Shown: piece after piece, positions 1 through 8,247 of the stretch
Layout of the letters: each line of letters starts with the position of its first letter
Numbering within the stretch: the first letter of the stretch is position 1
NCBI GenBank assembly: GCA_019310865.1
Contig: JAFDDL010000052.1
Coordinates: 1-12,300, forward strand
DNA from: Deltaproteobacteria bacterium
Lineage (GTDB): Bacteria; Desulfobacterota; Desulfobacteria; Desulfobacterales; JAFDDL01
Direction of reading: 5' to 3'
DNA: 12,300 nt
The notes under the pieces: generated by a model
Told to the model about the DNA's origin: nothing
What the model saw: the letters and a program-made list of their open reading frames with translations, nothing else
The model's database searches: none
Program-made: the position numbers and the translations under genes

Positions 1-1252
1 CCGGGACATTTCACCGGTAACGGATCAGGAGATGGTTTTTGCTGAAAACGTGACGCGGTATGCCGAAATCGGAAGCGCTTCATTGCCAAAAAGCGTGCGG
101 ATTGTGCTCAACGGGGGGCTGGGCACCAGCATGGGATTGCTGGGGCCCAAATCGTTGCTGGAAGTTAAGAACGGGTATTCGTTCCTGGAGATTATCCTGG
201 CCCAGGCAGCAATTGACCGGATTGAGCTGTGCTTCATGAACAGCTTTAACACCCATCAAGAAACCAGCGCCCAACTGTTTCGTCTCCAGGTCTCCCCGCA
301 GCCCCGAACTTTTTTGCAGCATAAATTTCCAAAAATCGTCCAAAAAACAATGCTTCCCGCACAATGCCCGGATGCCGGCCACCTGGAGTGGAACCCACCC
401 GGACATGGGGATGTCTATATCAGTCTACATGCCTCCGGTTTGCTGAAGACATTGCTGGATCAGGGTTTCCGGTATGCATTTATTTCCAACTCGGATAATC
501 TCGGTGCGTCGATGGATATGGCCATACTGGGTTATTTTGCACAAAACGATTATCCGTTCTTAATGGAAGTGGCCCAGCGGACACCATCGGACGCCAAGGG
601 CGGGCATTTGGCCCGCCACCGTTCGGGTCGGCTGCTGCTCCGAGAGTCGGCCCAGTGCCCGGAAAGCGAAAACTCGGCATTTCAGGACATCGACCGGTAC
701 CGCTATTTCAACACCAATAATATCTGGGTCAATTTATCGACCCTCCGGGACTTGATCCAAAAGGAACATATCCTTCGACTGCCGATGATCTTGAATCCGA
801 AGCCATTAAATCCGAGGGACGAGAGCACGACACCGGTCTTTCAAATTGAGACGGCCATGGGCGCCGCCATTTCACTATTTGAAGGGGCGTCCGCCCTTTG
901 CGTGCCCCGCAATCGTTTTTTTCCGGTCAAGACCTGTAACGATTTGCTGATTCTCAGATCGGATCGTTTTCGGCTTGGAAAAGACAAGCGGTTAACGGTT
1001 GGGCCGAATATTGACACCCAAAAAATTCGAGTCCGGCTCGATTCCAAATTCTATAAAAAAATCGATCAACTTGACCATCGGTTTCCCCACGGCCCCCCCT
1101 CGCTTACCGCTTGCGAATCTTTGACGGTGAAAGGGGATGTTCATTTTGAAGCAGAGGTGACCATTCAGGGGCAGGTGACCATTACAAACTCGAAAACCGA
1201 ATCGGTAGTGATTCCAAAAGGTTCCGTCATTTCAGAGAACCTTACATTTTGA
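1..1252 (+). CDS. UTP-glucose-1-phosphate uridylyltransferase, eukaryotic UGP2 type (5' end outside window)
   Basis: This enzyme makes UDP-glucose and pyrophosphate from UTP and glucose-1-phosphate in the cytoplasm. The first ATG in the window is at 32, but the frame stays open to base 2 and those codons look like part of the protein, so the gene probably begins upstream. Numbering from the ATG at 32, the nucleotide-binding loop LNGGLGTSMG is at 26-35, followed by GPKS with the catalytic-type lysine K40. Other UDPGP-family marks are MNSFNT, WNPPGHGD (120-127), SNSDNLGA with D155/N156, FNTNN (226-230) and PVKT with K300. The last 40 or so residues alternate hydrophobic and small residues, as in the C-terminal left-handed beta-helix of this family. 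It is not a GalU-type protein, the usual bacterial enzyme. The familiar lysine before LNGG is valine here (V25). Its TGA directly abuts the next start codon, so the two genes are probably co-translated. Confidence 0.9.
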   Translation, partial: RDISPVTDQEMVFAENVTRYAEIGSASLPKSVRIVLNGGLGTSMGLLGPKSLLEVKNGYSFLEIILAQAAIDRIELCFMNSFNTHQETSAQLFRLQVSPQPRTFLQHKFPKIVQKTMLPAQCPDAGHLEWNPPGHGDVYISLHASGLLKTLLDQGFRYAFISNSDNLGASMDMAILGYFAQNDYPFLMEVAQRTPSDAKGGHLARHRSGRLLLRESAQCPESENSAFQDIDRYRYFNTNNIWVNLSTLRDLIQKEHILRLPMILNPKPLNPRDESTTPVFQIETAMGAAISLFEGASALCVPRNRFFPVKTCNDLLILRSDRFRLGKDKRLTVGPNIDTQKIRVRLDSKFYKKIDQLDHRFPHGPPSLTACESLTVKGDVHFEAEVTIQGQVTITNSKTESVVIPKGSVISENLTF

Positions 1253-4200
1253 ATGGCGGTGAACATGATTGTTGAACAACAACCGGTTCCCGGTACCCAC
1301 CTCCTGCGCTTCCGGGGAGACGTCCTGCGATTTTCGCTAACCGTACCCCAAAAGACAACCGGCGCAGCCTGGGTTCGAACCAATCTGGGACATGGCGGAC
1401 GAATCCGTTCCGAAATAATCGAATCCGTGGAAAAAGACCTGCCACCACTGGGGAAAGACTGGTTCAATATCCCCATGAAGGCCCAATCCGGCCACGGTTT
1501 TTCAGTGACCCTGCCCCTGTGCGAAGTGGGCCATTTTGAAGCCAAGTGTTTCTTTATCCCGGAAGGTTCCAAAGAGCCCCTGTGGCCCAAGGGGCCCAAC
1601 ACGGTCATCAATGTTGAACCGGCGCATACCTGCTGCGCCAACTTGATCTACAACGCCTTTATTCGCCAGTTTGGTGGCACAATGGCAACGGCCGACCCAC
1701 AGCTGGAATCGCGAATGGTAACGGAAATTGCTCGACTGGACCGGGCCGGATATGCGGTGATTCCGCCCTCCGGCACCTTTCGAGACCTGATCGATAAGCT
1801 CGACTTTATTTTCAATACACTTGGTTGCCGGATCATTCAATTGCTGCCCATCCATCCGACGCCGACCACCTATGCGCGTATGGGTCGATTCGGCAGCCCC
1901 TATGCGGCCCTGAGCTTCACGGCGGTTGATCCTGCGCTGGCCCGGTTTGATCCGCACGCCACACCCCTTGAGCAGTTCATCGAGCTGGTGGATGCGGTCC
2001 ATATGCGACACGGGAAGCTACTGCTCGACATCGCCATTAATCATACTGGATGGGGCGCCGCACTCCATGAAACCCATCCCCAGTGGCTTTCCAGGGAGCC
2101 CGATGGAAGAATCGAGGTGCCGGGCGCCTGGGGTGTGTTGTGGCAAGATCTGACCAAACTCGATTATGCGCACAGAGACCTATGGCAGTACATGGCCAAT
2201 ATGTTTCTGACCTGGTGTCGCCGGGGTGTGGACGGTTTCCGGTGTGATGCCGGCTACATGATTCCGACGGCTGCGTGGGCATACATAACGGCCATCGTTC
2301 GGGAGCAGTATCCGGACACCATCTTTTTTCTGGAGGGACTGGGTGGAAAGATATCGGTCACCCGAGAGATTTTGAATATCGGTAACTTTAACTGGGCGTA
2401 CTCCGAGTTGTTTCAAAATTACCATCGCGGTCAGGTCGAGTGGTATCTTCCCCAGGCGCATGAAATCGCAGCGGGTGAGGGCATTATGGTTCATTTTGCC
2501 GAAACACATGATAACCAGAGACTGGCTGCCAGGTCCACCGCCCATGCCCGGCTGCGAACCCGGCTTTGCGCCCTGTTTGCCCCGTACGGCGCATTTGGTT
2601 TTACAAATGGCGTGGAATGGTATGCAACCGAAAAAATCAATGTGCACCAGGCCAGCTCCTTGAACTGGGGCGCCGGCGAAAACCAAATCGACATCATTGC
2701 ACAGCTGACAACTCTGCTGAAACAGCATCCGGCTTTTCATGATCGAACCGAGTTGGACTTGGTCCAGACTGGAGAAGGCAACCATGTGGCCCTCGTGCGC
2801 TACCATCGTCCCACCGGTAAAAAACTGCTGATTCTGGCCAATCTTGATGAAACCGATGCGACCCGGGCCGCCTGGCGTCGTTCCGCCTTTGATCCGGAAA
2901 GCGAGCCACTTGTGGATCTACTCACAGGCGAGCGTCTTAACCCCCTGGCGGTCGGTGATGATCCGGCCTGCCTGCTTGAGCCGGCACAGATCCGTTGCCT
3001 CTCCACAGACCCGGCTGATCTGGCCCATGTCGAAAAACGGGTATCGACTATCGGTGGAATGGTCCCGCGCATTATCGATCAGCAGCTTCGGGCAAAGGTC
3101 TTTGAGGTATTGTGCGTTGACGGCCATCCGGATGTGGGATCATTTGATGTAGTTGCGGAAACCCGTGCCCTCCAGAGGGATCCGGTGGCGTTTTGTCGTC
3201 ACCAAAATTGCAGTAGTCCGGAACCCCGGGTTGTGGTGTGGCAATGGCCTGAAGACCAGAACCGCGAGGTGATGGTGCCGCCGGACCATTTACTATTGGT
3301 CCGGGCGCCGGCAGCCTTCCGAGCCCGAATCGCCGCCGGCAATCATAATTTGCGTCAGGAAGAGAGCCTGCCTGCCGAAGATGGCACCTGGTTCGCATTG
3401 TTTTGTCCCCTGCCGGCAACGGCAACGTCGAGTTACCGAGAGCTGTTAATTTCCCTGTTTTTAAGAGATGGTCCCAGACACGCAACAGCCCGCCTTTATT
3501 TTCCAGTCGCAACGGACAGTCTTGACATCCCGGTTACCTATCACCGGAGTGACTTGCTGTCGAACCCCCGAATGTTTCTGTCAACCAACGGTCGCGGTGC
3601 CATGACCCGGATGCCGGTGGTCTGGGGAATGCTCGAAAGCCGTTACGATGCTCTGCTGGCGGCCAACTGTCATTCGGAATTCCCCGTGAACCGATGGATC
3701 ATGTTGACCCGGTGTCGTGCTTGGATCGTGTTCCAGGATTATTCTCAGGAAATTCGATTCGATTGTTTCCATACGTTTACGATGGGTGACGACCAGACCG
3801 GGTTATGGCGTTTTCACGTTCCTTGCGGCCAGGGCGAACATCTGAGGCTGACGGTGGGCGTTGCCCTGGTACCGGCAGAAAACCGTGTTCGACTCTTTTT
3901 TTACCGGCATTCCACCCACGATTATCCCAACCGCCTTGCAGACGATCGAGCCATTCGGTTAATCATTCGACCCGATTTAGAAAATCGATCCTTTCACGAG
4001 AGCACTAAGGCGTACACTGGACCGGAAACTGATTGGATTCAGGCAGTTACATGCCAAGCAAATGGCTTTCGGTTTACACCAGACCCGAATCATCACCTGA
4101 CGGTCCGAATGCCCCACGGTCGGTTTGAATGGGAACCACAATGGCAGTATATGGTTCATAGACCCCGGGAGGCCCAGCGGGGACTCGATCCGGATTCGGA

Positions 4201-5578
4201 TTTGTTCAGCCCGGGATATTTTACCGAAGAACTGCTGGGCGGCCAGGCGGCCACCGTGTTTGCCTCGGTCACGACCGACGCGGAGCCAAATTTCAAACAG
4301 GACGATTTGAAGTTTGTAACGATCACCGAGGAACAATTGCACAAGGCTTCGGCGCCATTGACCCTAGAGCAAGCCGCCCGGCGAGCGCTCGACCAGTTTA
4401 TCATTCACCGGGGATCGTTCAAGACGGTTATAGCGGGATACCCGTGGTTTCTCGATTGGGGACGCGATACCCTGATCGTGTTAAGGGGGTTGGTTGCCGC
4501 AGGTCGTTTGACGAATGTTCGCGCCATACTGCATCAATATGGCCAATTTGAAGACAGCGGCACCATGCCGAACATGATCCATGGTCAAAATCTGTCCAAT
4601 CGGGATACCGCCGATGCGCCCCTCTGGTTTATCGTGGCCTGCAGTGATCTGATGGACCGAGAAAGGTCCCGAGATTTTCTGGATACAACCACCGGCGGCC
4701 GAACCATTGGACAGATCGTACGTTCAATTGTCGAATCTTATATCAATGGCACACCGGGCGGTGTAAAAATGGATGAGGCTTCCGGCCTGATATACAGTCC
4801 GGCACATTATACCTGGATGGACACGAACCATCCGGCCGGCACACCGCGACAGGGGTATCCCATCGAGATTCAGGCCCTGTGGTCTTTCGCCCTGTCCTTT
4901 ATGGTCGGAATCGACCCAAGCCCAAGGCACGGGAACTGGCATGACCTGTCGCAAACCGTGCAATCATCCATTCGGTCGCTTTACGGCATCGATCAGCTCG
5001 GCTACCTGGTGGACTGCCGGCACGCCGATTCGGGCCAATCAGCATCGGACGCCGAGCCCGACGACGCCCTTCGCCCCAATCAGTTGCTGGCCATCACACT
5101 GGGGGCCATTACGGATTTAGAACTGTGCCGGAAGATCCTCTCTGCCTGTGAAACATTGCTGGTTCCGGGTGCCATTCGAAGTTTGGCGGATCGACCGGTC
5201 AAACGCCCCTTGCCGATTCGTCACGGGGGTAACCTGCTGAACGATCCCATCCGGCCGTACCAGGGCGAATATATCGGTGACGAAGATACCCGGCGAAAAC
5301 CAGCCTACCATAACGGTACGGCATGGACTTGGCTGTATCCGAGCTATTGCGAAGCTTGGGCACGGACCTACGGACCCGACGCTGTGCAAACAGCAAAGGC
5401 TTGGTTGGGTGCAAGTCAGCGCCTGTTTACCGAGGGATGTGTGGGGCAGATACCCGAGATTCTAGACGGCAATACCCCCCACCGGCAGCGCGGGTGTGAT
5501 GCGCAGGCCTGGGGGGTTAGTGAGCTGCTTCGGGTCTGGCTTCTGTTGAATGATAAAAAGCAATTGATTTTACATTAA
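1253..5578 (+). CDS. Bifunctional glycogen debranching protein: GH13 domain fused to GH133 amylo-alpha-1,6-glucosidase
   Basis: The 1441-residue protein probably removes the limit branches left by phosphorylase. The C-terminal domain should hydrolyse the alpha-1,6 stub; the GH13 domain may supply the 4-alpha-glucanotransferase step, which is inferred from the pairing. Residues 1-130 are an unassigned, probably beta-rich leader. GH13 spans about 150-585, with region I DIAINH (259-264), nucleophile D332 in GFRCDAGY, acid/base E361 in LEGLGG and D420 in ETHDN, so its catalytic triad is intact. Residues about 590-1030 form a long middle section; its end carries GLDPDSDLFSPGY (977-989), typical of the GDE_N region before GH133. 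The GH133 domain follows, with GYPWFLDWGRDT (1062-1073) and HNGTAWTW (1353-1360). Human AGL has the same GH13-GH133 order and similar length, but the GH13 motifs differ. The start follows the upstream TGA with no gap and no strong ribosome site; ATG 1265 (residue 5) is an alternative. There is no signal peptide. Confidence 0.88.
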   Translation: MAVNMIVEQQPVPGTHLLRFRGDVLRFSLTVPQKTTGAAWVRTNLGHGGRIRSEIIESVEKDLPPLGKDWFNIPMKAQSGHGFSVTLPLCEVGHFEAKCFFIPEGSKEPLWPKGPNTVINVEPAHTCCANLIYNAFIRQFGGTMATADPQLESRMVTEIARLDRAGYAVIPPSGTFRDLIDKLDFIFNTLGCRIIQLLPIHPTPTTYARMGRFGSPYAALSFTAVDPALARFDPHATPLEQFIELVDAVHMRHGKLLLDIAINHTGWGAALHETHPQWLSREPDGRIEVPGAWGVLWQDLTKLDYAHRDLWQYMANMFLTWCRRGVDGFRCDAGYMIPTAAWAYITAIVREQYPDTIFFLEGLGGKISVTREILNIGNFNWAYSELFQNYHRGQVEWYLPQAHEIAAGEGIMVHFAETHDNQRLAARSTAHARLRTRLCALFAPYGAFGFTNGVEWYATEKINVHQASSLNWGAGENQIDIIAQLTTLLKQHPAFHDRTELDLVQTGEGNHVALVRYHRPTGKKLLILANLDETDATRAAWRRSAFDPESEPLVDLLTGERLNPLAVGDDPACLLEPAQIRCLSTDPADLAHVEKRVSTIGGMVPRIIDQQLRAKVFEVLCVDGHPDVGSFDVVAETRALQRDPVAFCRHQNCSSPEPRVVVWQWPEDQNREVMVPPDHLLLVRAPAAFRARIAAGNHNLRQEESLPAEDGTWFALFCPLPATATSSYRELLISLFLRDGPRHATARLYFPVATDSLDIPVTYHRSDLLSNPRMFLSTNGRGAMTRMPVVWGMLESRYDALLAANCHSEFPVNRWIMLTRCRAWIVFQDYSQEIRFDCFHTFTMGDDQTGLWRFHVPCGQGEHLRLTVGVALVPAENRVRLFFYRHSTHDYPNRLADDRAIRLIIRPDLENRSFHESTKAYTGPETDWIQAVTCQANGFRFTPDPNHHLTVRMPHGRFEWEPQWQYMVHRPREAQRGLDPDSDLFSPGYFTEELLGGQAATVFASVTTDAEPNFKQDDLKFVTITEEQLHKASAPLTLEQAARRALDQFIIHRGSFKTVIAGYPWFLDWGRDTLIVLRGLVAAGRLTNVRAILHQYGQFEDSGTMPNMIHGQNLSNRDTADAPLWFIVACSDLMDRERSRDFLDTTTGGRTIGQIVRSIVESYINGTPGGVKMDEASGLIYSPAHYTWMDTNHPAGTPRQGYPIEIQALWSFALSFMVGIDPSPRHGNWHDLSQTVQSSIRSLYGIDQLGYLVDCRHADSGQSASDAEPDDALRPNQLLAITLGAITDLELCRKILSACETLLVPGAIRSLADRPVKRPLPIRHGGNLLNDPIRPYQGEYIGDEDTRRKPAYHNGTAWTWLYPSYCEAWARTYGPDAVQTAKAWLGASQRLFTEGCVGQIPEILDGNTPHRQRGCDAQAWGVSELLRVWLLLNDKKQLILH

Positions 5579-5597
5579 ATCTGCGCTTTTCTATAGA
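5569..5597 (+). promoter_or_regulatory. Candidate sigma70-type promoter upstream of glgP
   Basis: TTTACA at 5569-5574 (5 of 6 to TTGACA) and TATAGA at 5592-5597 (4 of 6 to TATAAT) are separated by exactly 17 bases. The -35 box lies in the last codons of the debranching gene and the -10 box in the only sizeable intergenic gap of the cluster, about 70 bases before the glgP start. It could let glgP and the two genes after it be transcribed separately from the first two. This is pattern recognition only; a chance match in AT-rich spacer is possible. Confidence 0.4.
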
Positions 5598-5659
5598 CGA
5601 TAGATGGATGGTCTAAAACTTGAGCATAAACGAGTTTGTGCAAGTTTCAGTTACCTATT

Positions 5660-5664
5660 GGAGG
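5660..5664 (+). promoter_or_regulatory. Ribosome binding site deciding the glgP start
   Basis: GGAGG ends four bases before the ATG at 5669. This favours that ATG over the in-frame TTG at 5636, which has no purine-rich site before it and would add 11 residues not expected in the family. Confidence 0.75.
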
Positions 5665-5668
5665 CGCC

Positions 5669-8224
5669 ATGAGCCATTTGCAGATATTTCAAGTCATCCC
5701 TTACCTGCCCGACCCGATTTCCTTTCTGGGCGCGCTGGCTAGAAATTACTGGTGGTGCTGGCAGCGAGACGCCTTTGAACTGTTTCGCAGAATCGACCCG
5801 AAGTTGTGGAAGGATTCCCGGCACAATCCGATTCTTTTCTTAACCCGAGTTCCCCAGGCCCGCTTTGAAGAGCTTGCCCGGGACAACAGCTTTCTGGCCC
5901 AACTTGAGCAGGTTCAGCAGCAATTCGAACAGGACCTGAATCCTGAAACGACCAACCACCGGTCCCGGCTTGGTGACAATGGCACCATTGCTTATTTTTC
6001 CATGGAGTTTGGCATTCATGAAAGCCTGCCCCTGTTCGCCGGCGGTCTGGGCGTTTTGGCCGGTGACCACCTCAAGGCGGCTTCGGACATCAAACTGCCG
6101 CTGATGGGCATCGGTCTTTTGTATCGTGAGGGCTATTTTAAACAATTTCTCAATCAAGATGGCTGGCAGCAGGAATCCTACCCGGAAACCGAGTTGTTTC
6201 ACCTACCGGTTCGCCGGGCGAAAGATGTCAATGGCGAAGAGCTTAAGGTAAGTGTTGAAGGACCTGATGGCCCGATTCACGCAACGGTGTGGGAGTTGCG
6301 CGTTGGACGCATTCCGCTGTTTTTACTCGATACGAATGTTAAGGAAAATGATGAATCCACACGCAATATTACCGCCCGACTGTATGAAGGGGATCAGAAA
6401 ATCCGGTTGGCCCAGGAAATGATACTGGGTATCGGGGGAATCCGGGCGCTGACTGCCATGGGAATTCATCCCACGGTCTGTCATATGAATGAAGGACATT
6501 CGGCATTTTCAAGCCTTGAGCGGCTGGCCCAGATCATGCGGCACCAGAAGCTGGACTTGAAAACCGCCCTGCAAATTATCCCCCGAACTACTGTCTTTAC
6601 CACCCACACGCCGGTGTCCGCCGGCCACGACGAATTCCCGGCGGCGCTGGTCAAGCCTTACATTCAGCCCCTGGAAGAGAAACTCAACACCACCGCTGAC
6701 CACATTCTGTCCTGGGGACAGACCCGGGGAAGCGCATCGGATGCGCCGGTCTCCATGTTCGTGCTCGGGTTGCGCATGGCCCAATACTGTAACGGTGTCA
6801 GTCGACTTCACGGCCAGGTTGCCCGGAAAATGTGGTCCCCTGTCTGGCCCAATTTTCCGGTGGACGAGGTGCCCATCTCCCATGTGACCAACGGCATCCA
6901 TCCGCCCACCTGGATCAGCCATGAAATCTGTGTGCTGTTTGAGCGTCATCTGACGCCCGACTGGCATTTTAGGACTCAACAGCCTGAAATTGTTGATCGA
7001 ATTGATGATATTTATGAAGATGAACTCTGGCGTGCCCATGAAACCAGCCGCTTCCGTCTGATCCGGAAATGTCGCGAGTTGATGGTCCGGCAACACGGTC
7101 AGCGAAATGCGCCAAAGACCATGATGGAGTCCGCCGGTTCCGTTTTGGACCAGGGGGTGCTGACCATCGTGTTTGCCCGCAGGTTTGCTGCTTACAAACG
7201 GGCTCATCTGCTGCTGCAGGACCCCGAACGACTCAAAGCCCTGTTGCGCTCAGAGACCAGACCGGTTCAGATTATCTTTGCCGGTAAAGCACACCCCAAG
7301 GACCATGATGGCAAACTGCTCATTCAGCAGCTGTACCAGTTTGTCCAGTTGGAAGGCCTGGGCCATCGCATCATTTTTCTGGAAGACTACGACATGCATT
7401 TGGCCCGATACCTGATTCAGGGCGCCGATGTGTGGCTGAATACGCCCCGCCGGCCGCTGGAGGCCTGCGGAACCTCGGGCATGAAAGCGGCACTGAATGG
7501 CAGTCTGAACGTGAGCATCCTCGATGGGTGGTGGTGTGAAGGGTATTCCGAGAGCCTGGGCTGGCGAATCGGTGACATGGAGGAGTACCAGGATCACACC
7601 TACCAGGATTCCGTTGAGGGCCAGGCCCTGTATAATGTCTTGGAAAATGAAGTCATTCCGCTTTTTTATGAGAGAAAAGGCGGTGATACGCCCGAACGGT
7701 GGCTTCAAATGATGAAGGCTTCCATGAAAATGGCCTTGGCAGGTTTTAGCGGCCACCGCATGATTGCCGAGTATGAAAACCGATTTTATCTCCCGGCGGC
7801 CGCCCAGATGCAGGAATTATCCCGAGACGGGGCCGGGCAGGCCCGGGCGTTGTCTTTTCAAACCGATCGTCTCCACGCCTTGTGGCGCGATATACGGATC
7901 GACAGACCGAATCAAACTGCCGAAGGACCCTTTCAGGTGGGTGAACAACTGACCATCGATGTAACCGTTCATCTGGGAGAAATTCTTCCGGAAGAGGTCA
8001 ATGTGGAGCTCTATTACGGTCGACTCAAGTCCATCGACCAATTGGTTGACGGTCAGGTGGTGATCATGTCGGTAGCGGAAGATTCGGGAAACGGTGCCCA
8101 TCGATACGCCTGCACCATTGATTGCGAAAATTCCGGACGGTTTGGTTTTATGGCCCGGGTCAGACCCCGTGCGGACAAATGGATACAATCCGAACCCGCT
8201 TTTATCACCTGGGCGGATTCGTAA
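5669..8224 (+). CDS. glgP: Alpha-glucan phosphorylase, short GT35 type with N-terminal DUF3417
   Basis: Predicted to cleave alpha-1,4-glucan ends with phosphate, releasing glucose-1-phosphate, with pyridoxal phosphate as cofactor. The 851-residue length fits the phosphorylase branch found in Mycobacterium and Thermotoga, and the protein does not look like E. coli GlgP/MalP. The N-terminal DUF3417 segment has NYWWCW (26-31), then FELFRRIDP and LW. The catalytic core includes GGLGVLAGDH (125-134), HMNEGHS, THTPVSAGHDEF, TNGIHPPTW and FARRFAAYKRA. The cofactor lysine is K606 in GTSGMKAALNG. The last 120 or so residues are a beta-rich tail (VELYYGRL onward) usual in this branch. The start is set by a GGAGG site. 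It lies between the debranching gene (90-base gap with a promoter candidate) and the synthase (23-base gap), so breakdown and synthesis genes are interleaved. Its product, glucose-1-phosphate, is also the substrate of the first gene's enzyme. No broken motifs were seen. Confidence 0.94.
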   Translation: MSHLQIFQVIPYLPDPISFLGALARNYWWCWQRDAFELFRRIDPKLWKDSRHNPILFLTRVPQARFEELARDNSFLAQLEQVQQQFEQDLNPETTNHRSRLGDNGTIAYFSMEFGIHESLPLFAGGLGVLAGDHLKAASDIKLPLMGIGLLYREGYFKQFLNQDGWQQESYPETELFHLPVRRAKDVNGEELKVSVEGPDGPIHATVWELRVGRIPLFLLDTNVKENDESTRNITARLYEGDQKIRLAQEMILGIGGIRALTAMGIHPTVCHMNEGHSAFSSLERLAQIMRHQKLDLKTALQIIPRTTVFTTHTPVSAGHDEFPAALVKPYIQPLEEKLNTTADHILSWGQTRGSASDAPVSMFVLGLRMAQYCNGVSRLHGQVARKMWSPVWPNFPVDEVPISHVTNGIHPPTWISHEICVLFERHLTPDWHFRTQQPEIVDRIDDIYEDELWRAHETSRFRLIRKCRELMVRQHGQRNAPKTMMESAGSVLDQGVLTIVFARRFAAYKRAHLLLQDPERLKALLRSETRPVQIIFAGKAHPKDHDGKLLIQQLYQFVQLEGLGHRIIFLEDYDMHLARYLIQGADVWLNTPRRPLEACGTSGMKAALNGSLNVSILDGWWCEGYSESLGWRIGDMEEYQDHTYQDSVEGQALYNVLENEVIPLFYERKGGDTPERWLQMMKASMKMALAGFSGHRMIAEYENRFYLPAAAQMQELSRDGAGQARALSFQTDRLHALWRDIRIDRPNQTAEGPFQVGEQLTIDVTVHLGEILPEEVNVELYYGRLKSIDQLVDGQVVIMSVAEDSGNGAHRYACTIDCENSGRFGFMARVRPRADKWIQSEPAFITWADS

Positions 8225-8232
8225 TTACGACA

Positions 8233-8239
8233 GGGGAGG
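8233..8239 (+). promoter_or_regulatory. Ribosome binding site deciding the glycogen synthase start
   Basis: GGGGAGG lies just after the glgP stop. Its core is eight bases from the ATG at 8248 but only two bases from the in-frame ATG at 8242, so 8248 is the better start. The open frame further upstream, back to a TTG at 8122, runs inside glgP and is not likely to be used. Confidence 0.7.
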
Positions 8240-8247
8240 CGATGAAC

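Noticed and set aside
1253..3010. GH13 domain read as a GlgE-type maltosyltransferase
   Set aside because: The region II and III motifs differ from GlgE, and the fused GH133 domain points to debranching.
5564..5597. TTGATT as the -35 box for TATAGA
   Set aside because: The spacing would be 22 bases, too long; the overlapping TTTACA with 17 bases fits better.
6509..7207. Minus-strand open frame of 232 codons
   Set aside because: It lies wholly within glgP, opposite conserved phosphorylase motifs, with no family resemblance.
8122..8247. Longer N terminus for the glycogen synthase starting at a TTG
   Set aside because: It would overlap about 100 bases of glgP and ignore the strong GGGGAGG site; the added residues do not look like GT5.
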